Source: Alcanivorax hongdengensis A-11-3 (lineage in GTDB: Bacteria; Pseudomonadota; Gammaproteobacteria; Pseudomonadales; Alcanivoracaceae). Taken from it: DNA of 64,000 bases. The DNA lies in assembly GCF_000300995.1 (NCBI RefSeq), contig NZ_AMRJ01000009.1, forward strand, positions 45,738 to 109,737, written 5' to 3'. Below are positions 40,926 through 50,210 of the stretch, in pieces (the stretch's first letter is position 1; every line of letters begins with the position of its first letter). Made by a program: the position numbers and the translations under genes. The notes below the pieces were generated by a model, which ran no database searches, was not told the origin of the DNA, and was given only the letters and a program-made list of their open reading frames with translations.

Positions 40926-42587
40926 ATGAGTAACACAGAGAATAAACCCATGTTCGAGCCGTCTGGCGCAGGGGTGGTTTCGTGCGACCAATGGTGGATG
41001 GAGGTAGGTTCCGTCGATCTGGACGGGGAGGTAGTCACGATTCAGAAGGGAAATGACCTTCTGGCGGCGCTCTCGCCACGCGATGATGGACGTTTACGCG
41101 TTGCTGTCTTTCACTCACTGGACTCGAAGAGCATCGACTACCTGACAGAATTGAGTAGGGTGCCCCACCCCGAGCATGGCGTCTGCATGCGCGCCAATAA
41201 CTGGGAGTACGCACTCGATTGCTCGGCGGGAAGTGGAAATGCTTATGCCGCTGACCGAGGAGAAGCCTATCTGTCGTATTGGCAGCATGGCGTCGGGATC
41301 AGTTGGGATGGCTCGGAGTTGCCTGACTGGCGAATGCACAAGGACTTACCACCCCGTTTAGCCAGTGAGGTAGTAGCCGAACTCATGTCGTATTCCAAGC
41401 TCGACAGTGATGCAGGTCCGATAGCATTTTCACCCGTGGATCAAACTGAAACGGCATCGAGTGCTTTCTCAGGTCAAGCGTCTGCGCCGACGTTGCAGCG
41501 CACTGCTCAGGAGAGCTTTCACGGTTGCCTGCTGGGTGGCGCAGTGGGGGATGCCCTTGGGGCTTCAGTGGAGTTCATGTCTCATCGTGAAATTCTCAAG
41601 CGCTTCGGGCCAGAAGGTATATCGGAATATGCCCCGGCCTACGGTGGGCTGGGCAAAATCACCGACGATACCCAGATGACCCTGTTTACCGCCGAGGGTC
41701 TGCTTCGCGCCTGGGTACGTGAGTGCTTGAAAGGTATCACCACCTATTCAGGCGTTACGGCCCACGCCTATCTACGCTGGCTACAAACCCAAGGTGAGCG
41801 GCCGCGCAACGACATCATGTTCGGGGACGAGGAGCCAGGCTGGCTGTTCCAGCAAAAAGAACTGCATAGTCGTCGCGCCCCGGGCAATACCTGCTTGGCT
41901 GCGCTGCGGTCGATGTCAGCCCTGGGTGACCCCGCCAAGAATGATAGCAAAGGCTGCGGTGGTGTGATGCGTGTCGCGCCGGTGGGGTTGTTTGGCTGGT
42001 CACTTGGCATGCAGGAGAAGCCGGATGAAGTATTCAAGCTGGGCACGGAGCTGGCTGCTCTGACCCACGGCCATCCGACCGGTGGTCTGACGGGAGGGGT
42101 TCTGGCTGTGCTGATTTTGTCTTTGGTTGAAGGTGCCTCGTTGCCGGATGCGCTGACCAAGGCCAAAGGCTTGCTGCTTCGCGAGGCGCAGCATCAGGAG
42201 ACATTACGAGCGATTGAGGCTGCGGAAGCGTTGGCGCTTTCGTACCAAGGCGATACGGGACTCTCCCATGCAGAAGCAATTGCTCAGCTTGGCCAGGGAT
42301 GGATTGCAGAAGAGGCCTTGGCAATCTCGATTTATTGTGCGTTGGTGGCCCGTGATTTCAGGCAGGGTGTGATTCTGGCCGTCAACCACGATGGCGACTC
42401 GGATTCCACAGGCTCGATTACTGGCAACATCCTGGGGGCACTTCATGGCGTGCAGGCTATTCCGGAAGTGTGGTTGGAACCCTTGGAGCTGCGTCATGTG
42501 ATTGCGGAGATGGCCGATGATCTCTACGCATTCAAAAGTTGGGACGTTGAAGATGATCGAGTTTGGGAAAAGTATCCGGGGTATTAA
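40926..42587 (+). CDS. ADP-ribosylglycohydrolase with extra N-terminal domain
   Basis: A 553-residue protein. From about residue 195 it is an ADP-ribosylglycohydrolase (DraG/ARH fold): GCLLGGAVGDALGASVEF, the metal-binding TDDTQM and the C-terminal HDGDSDSTGSITGNILG, all intact. These enzymes remove ADP-ribose from proteins, nucleic acids or small molecules. The first 190 residues (with WWMEVGSVDLDGEVVTIQKG and DYLTELSRVPHPEHG) are not recognised. GGGAGGAAG precedes the ATG. Divergent from the BREX/SIR2 operon and first of a three-gene run, it may counter or tune ADP-ribose products made during defence; that is inference. Confidence 0.87.
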   Translation: MSNTENKPMFEPSGAGVVSCDQWWMEVGSVDLDGEVVTIQKGNDLLAALSPRDDGRLRVAVFHSLDSKSIDYLTELSRVPHPEHGVCMRANNWEYALDCSAGSGNAYAADRGEAYLSYWQHGVGISWDGSELPDWRMHKDLPPRLASEVVAELMSYSKLDSDAGPIAFSPVDQTETASSAFSGQASAPTLQRTAQESFHGCLLGGAVGDALGASVEFMSHREILKRFGPEGISEYAPAYGGLGKITDDTQMTLFTAEGLLRAWVRECLKGITTYSGVTAHAYLRWLQTQGERPRNDIMFGDEEPGWLFQQKELHSRRAPGNTCLAALRSMSALGDPAKNDSKGCGGVMRVAPVGLFGWSLGMQEKPDEVFKLGTELAALTHGHPTGGLTGGVLAVLILSLVEGASLPDALTKAKGLLLREAQHQETLRAIEAAEALALSYQGDTGLSHAEAIAQLGQGWIAEEALAISIYCALVARDFRQGVILAVNHDGDSDSTGSITGNILGALHGVQAIPEVWLEPLELRHVIAEMADDLYAFKSWDVEDDRVWEKYPGY

Positions 42588-42589
42588 CC

Positions 42590-43069
42590 ATGCACATTGA
42601 TAATTTCCGCGTATACCAGCAGGAAGGAGCCAAGTCGCAGCTCTATAGTCTCGTTATGAGTTGTCGGCGTCGTTTTTTGAAGGCAGCTCGATTGCTTGAG
42701 GTGAACAGCCCTGCTCTTGAAAAACTTACTGCTTTCGGTGTGTCGTCTTCCGTTGATGTTTGGCCGTTACTGAGCCCATTCTCGGTATTGGCTGAGCGGT
42801 ATGTTGAGCATTTCTTTTCGCCACAGGCTGGCCTGTTTCTTGACCCAGCAGAGCAGCAGGATGAACGATGGGATCGGTACTTCTACCATGTACTGGTGCC
42901 GCATTTAGTTATCGAAGATGAAGTGGTTAGAAATGTTCTCCGGGCAATTAGCGCCCTGCCATGCAAGCAGCCGGATGAAGCCGCAATGGCTTTGACTCAC
43001 TACTTCAGAGAAATGACTTTGCCAGAAAGTCAGCCGCCGTGGGATCCTGAAGATAATGTGGATTGCTGA
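42590..43069 (+). CDS. Unrecognised 159-residue protein next to ADPRG
   Basis: No family is recognised. It starts two bases after the ADPRG stop (MHIDNFRVYQQEGAKSQLY), so the pair is co-translated. The sequence is helical with a basic patch (MSCRRRFLKAARLLE) and an acidic C-terminus (PPWDPEDNVDC); no signal peptide or membrane helix. It could be a partner of the glycohydrolase. Codon and base usage look like the neighbouring cargo. Confidence 0.72.
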   Translation: MHIDNFRVYQQEGAKSQLYSLVMSCRRRFLKAARLLEVNSPALEKLTAFGVSSSVDVWPLLSPFSVLAERYVEHFFSPQAGLFLDPAEQQDERWDRYFYHVLVPHLVIEDEVVRNVLRAISALPCKQPDEAAMALTHYFREMTLPESQPPWDPEDNVDC

Positions 43070-43140
43070 TTGCGTCCTGTGCGATTAACGTCCACGCCAA
43101 ACAAAAAATGGCTGCCTTCCTTGAAAGGGTTTGAACTGAA

Positions 43141-43920
43141 ATGACAAGCGATCGTATGGAAATAGATGCTCAGGGTATGGCTCAGCTTTTGTCAGCAGCA
43201 GAGTCAGCAGCGCGACCAGAAGTTGAGAGAATGGTCGCTGCGGTTATTGGTGGCCTTCGGGAGATGCCCCCAGTCGAGATGTTTGGCGAGATCGCCAGCC
43301 GTCACATGTGGGACGAGTATTGTTGGCTTTTACAAACCGGGCCTTATGATGAAGACTTCACAGGGTTTGGCGGTTCCTTGGATCAAGGCTGTAATGATTT
43401 GCTTCGTAGCATTATTGAGGCAGAAATCGAGACATTGCCCCGTCATGCAAAAGTCTTTTTGAGCATTTATGCCGCTGAACGGATTGAGCATGACGATGAG
43501 TATGAGCCTGGAAGCATCTGGATAGACGGTATTGCTTCACTCCTGGTGGAGGAAGTTTCAGAGAAGGCATCGCACCTAAATCTTGACTTGATAGGCCCAC
43601 ATCGTGGCGATGTCATTAGTTCTGAGCTGAGTAGCGAGGGGGTTGTTTGTTCGGCACTTTCGGATGCGGGCTTATTTTCGGAAATTTTGGCATCGCATGT
43701 TGATGTGATGATTGACCCGGAGGCCGATCTTTCCTCTATTGCACATGAACTGGTGGATGCTTACGTGGGGTTGATCGTCGATGAAACCGAGTCCAGCATG
43801 GATTTGTCCGAACTTTTTGAGCGCTTTGGCAGTGACATCAAAACCTTGCTAATCGAGAAAGATGTTCTCCCTGACCTGGTAAATATGCACGGTGAACTGC
43901 AAGGCCTTCTAGACGCGTAA
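43141..43920 (+). CDS. Unrecognised acidic 259-residue protein
   Basis: No family is recognised. The protein is strongly acidic and mostly helical (VERMVAAVIGGLREMPP; SSIAHELVDAYVGLIVDETESSMDLSELFERFG), soluble, without signal peptide. It lies 71 bases after the preceding gene on the same strand and ends 72 bases before the convergent traG. It may close the ADPRG operon. An acidic inhibitor or immunity-type role would be speculation. Confidence 0.7.
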   Translation: MTSDRMEIDAQGMAQLLSAAESAARPEVERMVAAVIGGLREMPPVEMFGEIASRHMWDEYCWLLQTGPYDEDFTGFGGSLDQGCNDLLRSIIEAEIETLPRHAKVFLSIYAAERIEHDDEYEPGSIWIDGIASLLVEEVSEKASHLNLDLIGPHRGDVISSELSSEGVVCSALSDAGLFSEILASHVDVMIDPEADLSSIAHELVDAYVGLIVDETESSMDLSELFERFGSDIKTLLIEKDVLPDLVNMHGELQGLLDA

Positions 43921-43992
43921 ATCATCTTGTTTTCTCTGGGCTGGCGTTGATCTCTGATCACCTCTGGTTATGGAGAGCGTACGCTGCACCAA

Positions 43993-45510
43993 TCACTTCG
44001 AACCCTTTGTCGCAGCCTTCATGGCAAGCCCAGAAGCACTTCCCCCTGCTGATTTAGCATCGGACGTGCCCGTAATAAAGCCGCTGAGAATATTCCCCGC
44101 CCTGATACCAGCCCAGCTCAAGCCGACGACCCAGAAGCCAGGAAGAATGATGAACATCGACGCCATGACGAAGTTCAACAGCATATCTCCGAAGGCGTTG
44201 TTGAGCCCAAACAGCGGATTGAAGTTGACGTGCGGGGACTGCCAGCCGTAGAGCGCGTTGAGAATGGTGGAATCCACCCAGCGCGCAAGCTGGAACCAGA
44301 AATCGACGAAGAACAGGGCAAACTGCACGGCGGTCATCGTCACCACCGTTTGCAGGTTATAGGTGCCGAAGATGAGCAGCAGCGGAATGCAGATGACCAT
44401 GGCCATCTTGAGGAAGGAAAGCACCATCGGCAGTGCCTGACGCACCACGTCCATGGCTGGAAAGAAGCCGAGTGAGCCTACTGTCAGGCCGAGGTCGGAC
44501 GCCGCGCGGGTCGTGACGTTGGGAAGTGTCACTCCGATCTGGCCACCGTAGTCGGTGTAGACATGTCCCTGGTTCATCACTTGGTGCTGAGGTGAGGCAA
44601 TGGCGCGGATCACCGAGTCATCCACTTCGGTTTGGCTGAGAAAGCCTGCCCATTGCCCGAGCCGGGTCAGCAGATCGGGATCGACTTGTGCAAGCAGGCG
44701 GTCGCGCAAACCGTCGCCGCTGTCCAACCACCACTGTCGGCAATTCGGGTAACCGCCGCCACTGGCGACTTCGGCCAGGCCTGCGTCGCGGCTGTCGCTG
44801 TAGGGCCAGGCGTCGCGGGGTGATTGAGACCGGTAAGTGTCGTAGAAGCCTGCCGTATTCAGGAAAAAACGCGAACCGACCCAGGTGACATCGTGCATTT
44901 CCTCGTTGTTCAGTGTGGGGCGGTTCGTGAATAGTTTTGCTCGTGCAGGGCCGTAGCAGTCGCGTGTGAAATCGGCGACTTCCTGAGCCAGCAGCGGATC
45001 GGCGATGCGTGTGCTGTCAATGTCCATACGCATCTGGCGTAGGTCGGTGCCACAGGGGATAGATGCCACCGCCGCACCAGTGACCGCCTTGGAGATGGCG
45101 TGCATGAAGAACCACCAAACCGGGACGTGGGCACTCTGGTTGTTGAGGGTCGTGAAGGATGTCGACCAGTTGGTCTCCGACGGCTCCGGCACATTGACCT
45201 GGCACTGCTGGGAACGGCTGCGATCAAATTGGAGTGTGCCGAGATCGACCGGAATGAAGGGGATGCCCGCAAACAGGATGACCACGATGGCCACCCACAC
45301 GCGGTTTTCGATACGCATGGATGAGAGGACACCTTTGTTTCCTTCATCTGCGCCTTCCGCGCGAGCCTTCAGCCATTCCTGTACGACAATGGCCAGAAAC
45401 GGCAAAGCGAAAATACCGCTGGCGACGAGCACGTCCCAGATGCCGTTGTTGATGATCCAGGCCACCAGGGTCAGGTAGTACTCCAGGTAGTCCGAGGTGT
45501 AGAGCGTCAT
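43993..45510 (-). CDS. traG: TraG N-terminal-domain conjugation protein
   Basis: A 505-residue inner-membrane protein of the TraG_N family of this ICE class. It has an N-terminal hydrophobic pair (YYLTLVAWIINNGIWDVLVASG; VWVAIVVILFAGIPFIPVDLG), a long periplasmic part with cysteines, and C-terminal helices around MVICIPLLLIFGTYN and MASMFIILPGFWVVGLSW. It functions in mating-pair formation or stabilisation. It is the last gene of the transfer operon; the defence cargo begins just beyond it. Confidence 0.9.
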   Translation of the reverse strand: MTLYTSDYLEYYLTLVAWIINNGIWDVLVASGIFALPFLAIVVQEWLKARAEGADEGNKGVLSSMRIENRVWVAIVVILFAGIPFIPVDLGTLQFDRSRSQQCQVNVPEPSETNWSTSFTTLNNQSAHVPVWWFFMHAISKAVTGAAVASIPCGTDLRQMRMDIDSTRIADPLLAQEVADFTRDCYGPARAKLFTNRPTLNNEEMHDVTWVGSRFFLNTAGFYDTYRSQSPRDAWPYSDSRDAGLAEVASGGGYPNCRQWWLDSGDGLRDRLLAQVDPDLLTRLGQWAGFLSQTEVDDSVIRAIASPQHQVMNQGHVYTDYGGQIGVTLPNVTTRAASDLGLTVGSLGFFPAMDVVRQALPMVLSFLKMAMVICIPLLLIFGTYNLQTVVTMTAVQFALFFVDFWFQLARWVDSTILNALYGWQSPHVNFNPLFGLNNAFGDMLLNFVMASMFIILPGFWVVGLSWAGIRAGNILSGFITGTSDAKSAGGSASGLAMKAATKGSK

Positions 45511-45532
45511 ATCGAGATTCCAGCCATCGGGG

Positions 45533-45853
45533 TTAAGTCATCCATACGCTGACTTCGAGCAGCAGGACGGCCACTACCGCACCGATCTCTGCTCGGAACA
45601 GCCGTTGGCGTGTGTCTTTATCCCAAGACAGCCGACGTCGCATCCGCAGCCAGCCGTAGCCGGTTGCGCCGTACAGGCACAGTCGCCAGACCAAGAAATA
45701 GCCAGCGTGGTCGTCGAGCCAGAGGCTCCAGTTCGATACATCACCAACAATACTGATGCCGACCAGATTGACGCCCACTGCCATCAGTACGGCGAATGCT
45801 GTCCAGAGCAGTGCCCTCCCCAATGAACGGTTGAACAACCATGCGGGTTTCAT
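45533..45853 (-). CDS. Small conserved ICE membrane protein
   Basis: A 106-residue protein with three hydrophobic segments (ALLWTAFAVLMAVGVNLVGI; YFLVWRLCLYGATGYGWL; GAVVAVLLLEVSVW) between TIGR03755 and TraG, a place taken by a small hypothetical membrane protein in sister elements. Its ATG overlaps the upstream gene's stop by four bases. Function unknown, presumably in the mating apparatus. Confidence 0.8.
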   Translation of the reverse strand: MKPAWLFNRSLGRALLWTAFAVLMAVGVNLVGISIVGDVSNWSLWLDDHAGYFLVWRLCLYGATGYGWLRMRRRLSWDKDTRQRLFRAEIGAVVAVLLLEVSVWMT

Positions 45854-47235
45854 GGTGGATTGCCTTGATTCGGTGCCTGCTGGATGGCATCAAGGCGGTT
45901 GCGCTCGGTGTCGCCCTGGTAGATGCCCCGCGATACGTCGCTGCGACTGCTGTGGCGCTGGATGATTGCCATCGGGGAGTTGGCCGCCAGCTCGCGACGC
46001 AATTCCAGTTCGGTCTTGAGGTTGTCGATTTCCTGGGCCAGCAGGTCACTCTCGCGTGACACTGCATCCTGTGCGAGCTGGTTGGCTGCCACGTTGGGCT
46101 CCTTGCGTCCGGCGAGTAGTGTCCGCTGCAGCAGTAACGCTTTCTCCAGCACGCTGGACAGCGCGACCTCGGAGGCCAGGCGACGAGCGAGGATGTCCTG
46201 ATCTGGCTCATCGCGCAGTGCCTCGATCACGCCACGGGTGATGGGCAATGAAGCGGTACCGGCCTCTGCCAGGTTCTCGAAGGTGGTGGGTGTGGCTCCG
46301 GTCACCAGATCCCGCAGTGCCTCGAAGCGAGTCTCATATTCCTCCTGAATCATGGGCGTCAGGCCAACGCCCGGTACCGTCCGGGTCTTCTCACAACTAT
46401 CGCAGGTACGCTGTTCCTGCTCACCCAGTACCCGCGTTGCCCAGTCTTCAGCGGCATCTGGCGAGGGCCAGGCCTGACAACTCAGTCGGTGTCCACAGGT
46501 CGCACTGTCGATGGGCGAACTGTCGGTAGCGCTGCGGCCGTTCAGCAGGTTGTAACCAGCACGGGTCACGTCACCGACCACGCGGATGGGAGCCTGCCCC
46601 GAACCACCGGCATTGCCGCCCCCGACCCAGGCCACGCCGTCATTCCCACGGCTGGCTTCCGCCTCCTCGATGGCCGACACCGCGTCGGTACTGGCCACCG
46701 CCTGTTTGAGCACCATGCCCTCGGCCAGTTGATCCCAACCCAGTTGGCCGCCCGCCATGTCCGCCATGCGGTTGGCGATAGCGCGGCAGGTCATCTTCGA
46801 GCGATCGAAGTCCAGCCTAGCTTGCAGAATGCCGTTGGTGAGCAGGTTGTACAGGCCAGGATCGGCACGCTGGATGATGAGGGCTGGCAGTGAGGCAACT
46901 GCCGACGTGGCGTTCTGGATCACGTTGCTCATGATCGTCTGAAAGCCATTGGTGATGCCGTTGAGCTGGTTCTGCAGCGTGGTAGTGAGGCTCATGTCGC
47001 CGCAGATCAGGTTGCTGTTCCAGCCGATGCCGACCCCCAGGGTCTGCATCTGGCCGACCGGCCCCATGGAAACGGCCCGGCCACCACCGATGCTGTAGAG
47101 CACGTCGTCACCGATGACGCTGCCCCGGTGATGGACGTTGTAGTCATCGACAGTGGTTTGTGCCCACAGCGGCTGACCGAGCAGCATCATGCCAAGCCCT
47201 ATGGGCAGCAGTGATCGTTGGATAAGTCGCTTCAT
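45850..47235 (-). CDS. ICE conjugation protein, PFL_4711 family (TIGR03755)
   Basis: A 461-residue exported protein (signal peptide LLPIGLGMMLLGQPLWA) of the TIGR03755 family, comparable in position to F-type TraH. Typical features are YNVHHRGSVIGDDVLYSIGGGRAV after the signal, several cysteines (CGHRLSC, CDSC) and a long helical C-terminus likely to form coiled coil. It is expected to act in the periplasm in pilus or channel assembly. ATG 47235 matches the signal peptide; the open frame to 47427 is rejected. Confidence 0.9.
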   Translation of the reverse strand: MKRLIQRSLLPIGLGMMLLGQPLWAQTTVDDYNVHHRGSVIGDDVLYSIGGGRAVSMGPVGQMQTLGVGIGWNSNLICGDMSLTTTLQNQLNGITNGFQTIMSNVIQNATSAVASLPALIIQRADPGLYNLLTNGILQARLDFDRSKMTCRAIANRMADMAGGQLGWDQLAEGMVLKQAVASTDAVSAIEEAEASRGNDGVAWVGGGNAGGSGQAPIRVVGDVTRAGYNLLNGRSATDSSPIDSATCGHRLSCQAWPSPDAAEDWATRVLGEQEQRTCDSCEKTRTVPGVGLTPMIQEEYETRFEALRDLVTGATPTTFENLAEAGTASLPITRGVIEALRDEPDQDILARRLASEVALSSVLEKALLLQRTLLAGRKEPNVAANQLAQDAVSRESDLLAQEIDNLKTELELRRELAANSPMAIIQRHSSRSDVSRGIYQGDTERNRLDAIQQAPNQGNPP

Positions 47236-47245
47236 TGGCCTGCCC

Positions 47246-48184
47246 TCAATAGAAATCCACGCTGCCAAGAAAAATCTGGCCCCGACGCTGGCAGCAGGCA
47301 TAGGGTCGCCAGAGTGCCCAGGCGTAGTCGCCTCGTTGTGCCTGAACCCGGCGCTCGTTGTGAGGGAAGACCGCGCAGGTGTTCTTGAGTGTGGGAGTGA
47401 GTTCCTGCCACTTGCCCGTGCTGGCATCGCTTTCCATCAACGCACCGGCTGGCCAATAGCCGTCATAGGCATTGGCCACCAACGGTTGATAGACATGGAC
47501 CTGACCACGGCGGGTTACGATATCGCCCGCCCTCTGAGCCACGACAGCGGCGGCCTTGTAGTCATCGACATGGTGCAGAAAGCCGCCACGGGGATAGACA
47601 TTGCCCCAAAGGTTCAGCCCCAATCGCGTGCCGATCTCACGCCTGCCCGGTATCAAAGCTTCGGGATAGAGGGATTCCGGCACGTTGTAACGCCAAGCCA
47701 CGGTATCGAGCGTGCTCAGCAGGTAGGGCATAAAGGCCGTGCCTGCTCCCGCACAGGAATACCCCCACTGGCTGATGAACTGGCTGAACAGGGTTGAGCC
47801 TGGATGGCCGATCACATCGGCATTCTTGAACTTGGCCAGGTTGTTCTCGTGTTCCTCGTTGGTGGTGCCGTCGCCGCCGTCTTCTGCAGTGGGGTTGGGC
47901 ATGCTCATCGCCCGCACTTCCACCCAGGGGTTCTCGCCCGTGTTGGAATAACTGGAGACCACCGCATCGGGCACGTAGTGTTCTACCTTGACGGAAGTCC
48001 TCACGGTACAACCGGTCAGGGTGCAGAGCAGCCAGTAGCAGATACCCTTCACACGGTAGCTGACGCAGTCAGGGGATAGCACCGAACTGGTGATGGTGAC
48101 GGTGTTGATAGCGAAGGCCGGTATGGCTGCGCTCATCAGGCAAACAGCGAGACTGGCACGTAGCTTCCGGCGAGGTGATTTCAT
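47246..48184 (-). CDS. ICE conjugation protein, PFL_4710 family (TIGR03756)
   Basis: A 312-residue exported protein of the TIGR03756 family, TraU-like by position. After a signal peptide (LAVCLMSAAIPAFA) it has many paired cysteines (SPDCVSYRVKGICYWLLCTLTGCTVR and CCQRRGQIF), suggesting disulfide-rich structure assembled with the help of the Dsb-like protein in the same operon. The ATG overlaps the upstream TIGR03757 stop by four bases. Confidence 0.92.
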   Translation of the reverse strand: MKSPRRKLRASLAVCLMSAAIPAFAINTVTITSSVLSPDCVSYRVKGICYWLLCTLTGCTVRTSVKVEHYVPDAVVSSYSNTGENPWVEVRAMSMPNPTAEDGGDGTTNEEHENNLAKFKNADVIGHPGSTLFSQFISQWGYSCAGAGTAFMPYLLSTLDTVAWRYNVPESLYPEALIPGRREIGTRLGLNLWGNVYPRGGFLHHVDDYKAAAVVAQRAGDIVTRRGQVHVYQPLVANAYDGYWPAGALMESDASTGKWQELTPTLKNTCAVFPHNERRVQAQRGDYAWALWRPYACCQRRGQIFLGSVDFY

Positions 48185-48615
48185 TGCTGCCCCCTCTTGT
48201 AAGCCTCGATGGCGGTTATGGCCCGTGACACATCGGCATCGCCATATACCACATAGCGCCTCTCGACTACGATGGCGGGAAGTTTGGTGATACCCAGATG
48301 CCAGGCATCGACAACGCCTTGGTAAGCGCTGGCAAGACGGGCTTGAAGCTCAGTACCGCCATCCCCCAGCCGCTGGCGAACGATGACCTCTGCTCGCTGG
48401 GAATCGGCAGGCAGCTCAGATGCCAGTTCCGCTTCGATCTCTGCGGGGGCATCCAGGTGAATGACCGGCACATCGTTTGGTGCCACTACGGCATGCTTTT
48501 GATCGGTGAAGACCAGCACATCTGCCGCCTGGACATAGGACGAAACCAGCAGCATGAAGACTGCCGTGACTAGGAGGTGGCTGGTATTTGTGAATCGGGC
48601 AGTGGCTGATGGCAT
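48181..48615 (-). CDS. ICE conjugation protein, PFL_4709 family (TIGR03757)
   Basis: A 144-residue exported protein of the TIGR03757 family, TrbC/TraW-like by position. A signal peptide (LLVTAVFMLLVSSYVQA) is followed by a thioredoxin-like ADVLVFTDQKHAVV strand and KLPAIVVERRYVVYGDADVSRA. ATG 48615 has GGGGAG seven bases upstream and is preferred to an ATG at 48669. Confidence 0.9.
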   Translation of the reverse strand: MPSATARFTNTSHLLVTAVFMLLVSSYVQAADVLVFTDQKHAVVAPNDVPVIHLDAPAEIEAELASELPADSQRAEVIVRQRLGDGGTELQARLASAYQGVVDAWHLGITKLPAIVVERRYVVYGDADVSRAITAIEAYKRGQQ

Positions 48616-48760
48616 GTCATGGCTCCCCAGTATCGATGATGGGCGATCGTCGATCGTCTTGGGGTACATGCGCCATGAAGAATGCGAATTGAATGCCTAC
48701 CGTTTTATTGCAGGGGAGAAGAAAGGAGGCGTCCGAAGACGCCTCCATAAAGAACAGGGA

Positions 48761-49261
48761 TTACAGCAAACCCGATTCGGCGAACGAGAACGGGATGCCA
48801 TCACCAATGATGAAGTGATCCAGCACTCTCACATCGACGAGTTCGAGAGCCGATTTCAAGCGAGTCGTGATGGCCTTGTCGGCCTGGCTCGGTTCGGTTG
48901 AACCCGAAGGATGATTGTGAGCAAAAACCACGGCGGCGCAGTTGTGCTCGATGGCACGTTTGACCACGGCACGTGGATAGACCGCAGCGCCGTCGATGGT
49001 GCCTCGAAACATTGGCTCATAGGCGATGACGCAATGCTGCGAGTCGAGGAAGACGGCAGCAAAGACCTCCAGTGCTTCACCGGCAAGTTTCAACCGCAGG
49101 TACTCACGTACGGCGGCAGGGCTGGTCAGTGACGCACCGCGCTTGAAGAGGCGTTCTTCCAGCACGCCGATGGCCTGACGGATCAGCGGGTCATCCTGGA
49201 TGCTCGCATAGTCGACGAGCGTGCAAGCGGTGCCGTCGGTGACGGCTTCGGACAGAGTCAT
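48761..49261 (-). CDS. radC: RadC/JAB-domain protein
   Basis: A 166-residue JAMM-fold RadC protein with the metal site in [22 protein letters not shown] and the tail LDHFIIGDG. RadC proteins are widespread in mobile elements; despite the name, a repair role is not established. A perfect AGGAGG precedes the ATG, following a 190-bp structured spacer. The N-terminal HhH part found in chromosomal RadC is missing, usual for the ICE versions. Confidence 0.9.
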   Translation of the reverse strand: MTLSEAVTDGTACTLVDYASIQDDPLIRQAIGVLEERLFKRGASLTSPAAVREYLRLKLAGEALEVFAAVFLDSQHCVIAYEPMFRGTIDGAAVYPRAVVKRAIEHNCAAVVFAHNHPSGSTEPSQADKAITTRLKSALELVDVRVLDHFIIGDGIPFSFAESGLL

Positions 49262-49290
49262 GGGAACCTCCTAGAGGGGAACGGAGGCTC

Positions 49291-49375
49291 CTGTCCCAAG
49301 GGGCAAGGCCCCCTGGGACAGTGGAAGGCCCGCAATCGGGCCGGAACGATAGGCATCCTCCATCACAGGTGATGG
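49291..49375. other. Array of three strong hairpins in the RadC leader
   Basis: The 190-bp gap 49262-49451 has no gene but holds consecutive perfect stems: CTGTCCCA with TGGGACAG plus an inner GGGGC/GCCCC (49291-49321), GGCCCG/CGGGCC (49327-49342) and CCATCAC/GTGATGG (49360-49375). This could be a structured RNA leader of radC, an RNA processing site or a protein-binding DNA region. Confidence 0.45.
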
Positions 49376-49451
49376 ACGTTCGCACGAGGGATGCGGAGCG
49401 AACGGGTCGATCAACGTGGTCAGAACCACGCCGTAGCCTTGAAGACCGTGG

Positions 49452-50201
49452 CTACCTGGGCATGTCGCCGACGACGTCGGCAGGCATTTCGCTTGTTGTG
49501 GTGGCCGATTCCTCCGCTGTCTCACTCGCCATGGCCATGAGCAGGTCGATGGCGGATATCAGGGCATCACCCTCGACAGGTCCCGCTGGTAACAGCAGGT
49601 CAGTCCCGGTGTGGTTGTCGATCAGGCGCAGGGTCGGCGTGGCGACCACACCTGCCTGTGCCGCCTCATCAGCCTGGGCTTGAATTGCGGCATCGGGCCT
49701 CGTGCTATCCAGACACGCTTGTAACTCAGGTGTCAGACCGGGGATTGGAATACTGGCAGGAACGCCATGGCCATCACTACGTGTGTGCTGGTAGACCCAG
49801 GCAATGGTCTGCCAGAACGCGGTGCGGCCGCCCACTTCCCCGGCGCATTCCGCCATACGCGCGCCTTGAGTGGCGGCGGGTTCATGGAAGGCCAGCGGCA
49901 AGTGGTGCCATTGCCAATTTACTTCGGGATGGGTGTCGATCCACTGTCTCAGAATCGGGAAATAGGCCTGACAAAACGGACATTCCAGATCGGCGTAGGA
50001 GACCACGGTGAACCGTGCATCGAGGTGGCCGTAGAACCAGGGTGGTCCCATCGGTTCGGCGATAGGATCATTAGCGTGTTGCGAACTGAGGCCGCGTGAC
50101 GAGAATACCCATATCAGAAGGGCAATGGAGACTGCCGCTGTGACCAGTATCAACCCAATGGTGGCTCGTGTTCTGTGGTTTGCATGCCAAGACCTGTCCA
50201 T
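49452..50201 (-). CDS. DsbA/DsbG-like thioredoxin-fold protein of the ICE
   Basis: A 249-residue membrane-anchored periplasmic oxidoreductase: a single N-terminal helix (ATIGLILVTAAVSIALLIWVFS), then a DsbA-type domain with the active site ADLECPFCQAY and the cis-proline in VVATPTLRLI. It probably forms disulfides in cysteine-rich transfer proteins such as TIGR03756. It ends nine bases into the gap before the ATPase gene is read in the other order: transcription runs from the VirB4 gene into this one. Confidence 0.9.
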   Translation of the reverse strand: MDRSWHANHRTRATIGLILVTAAVSIALLIWVFSSRGLSSQHANDPIAEPMGPPWFYGHLDARFTVVSYADLECPFCQAYFPILRQWIDTHPEVNWQWHHLPLAFHEPAATQGARMAECAGEVGGRTAFWQTIAWVYQHTRSDGHGVPASIPIPGLTPELQACLDSTRPDAAIQAQADEAAQAGVVATPTLRLIDNHTGTDLLLPAGPVEGDALISAIDLLMAMASETAEESATTTSEMPADVVGDMPR

Positions 50202-50210
50202 GTGAGCACC

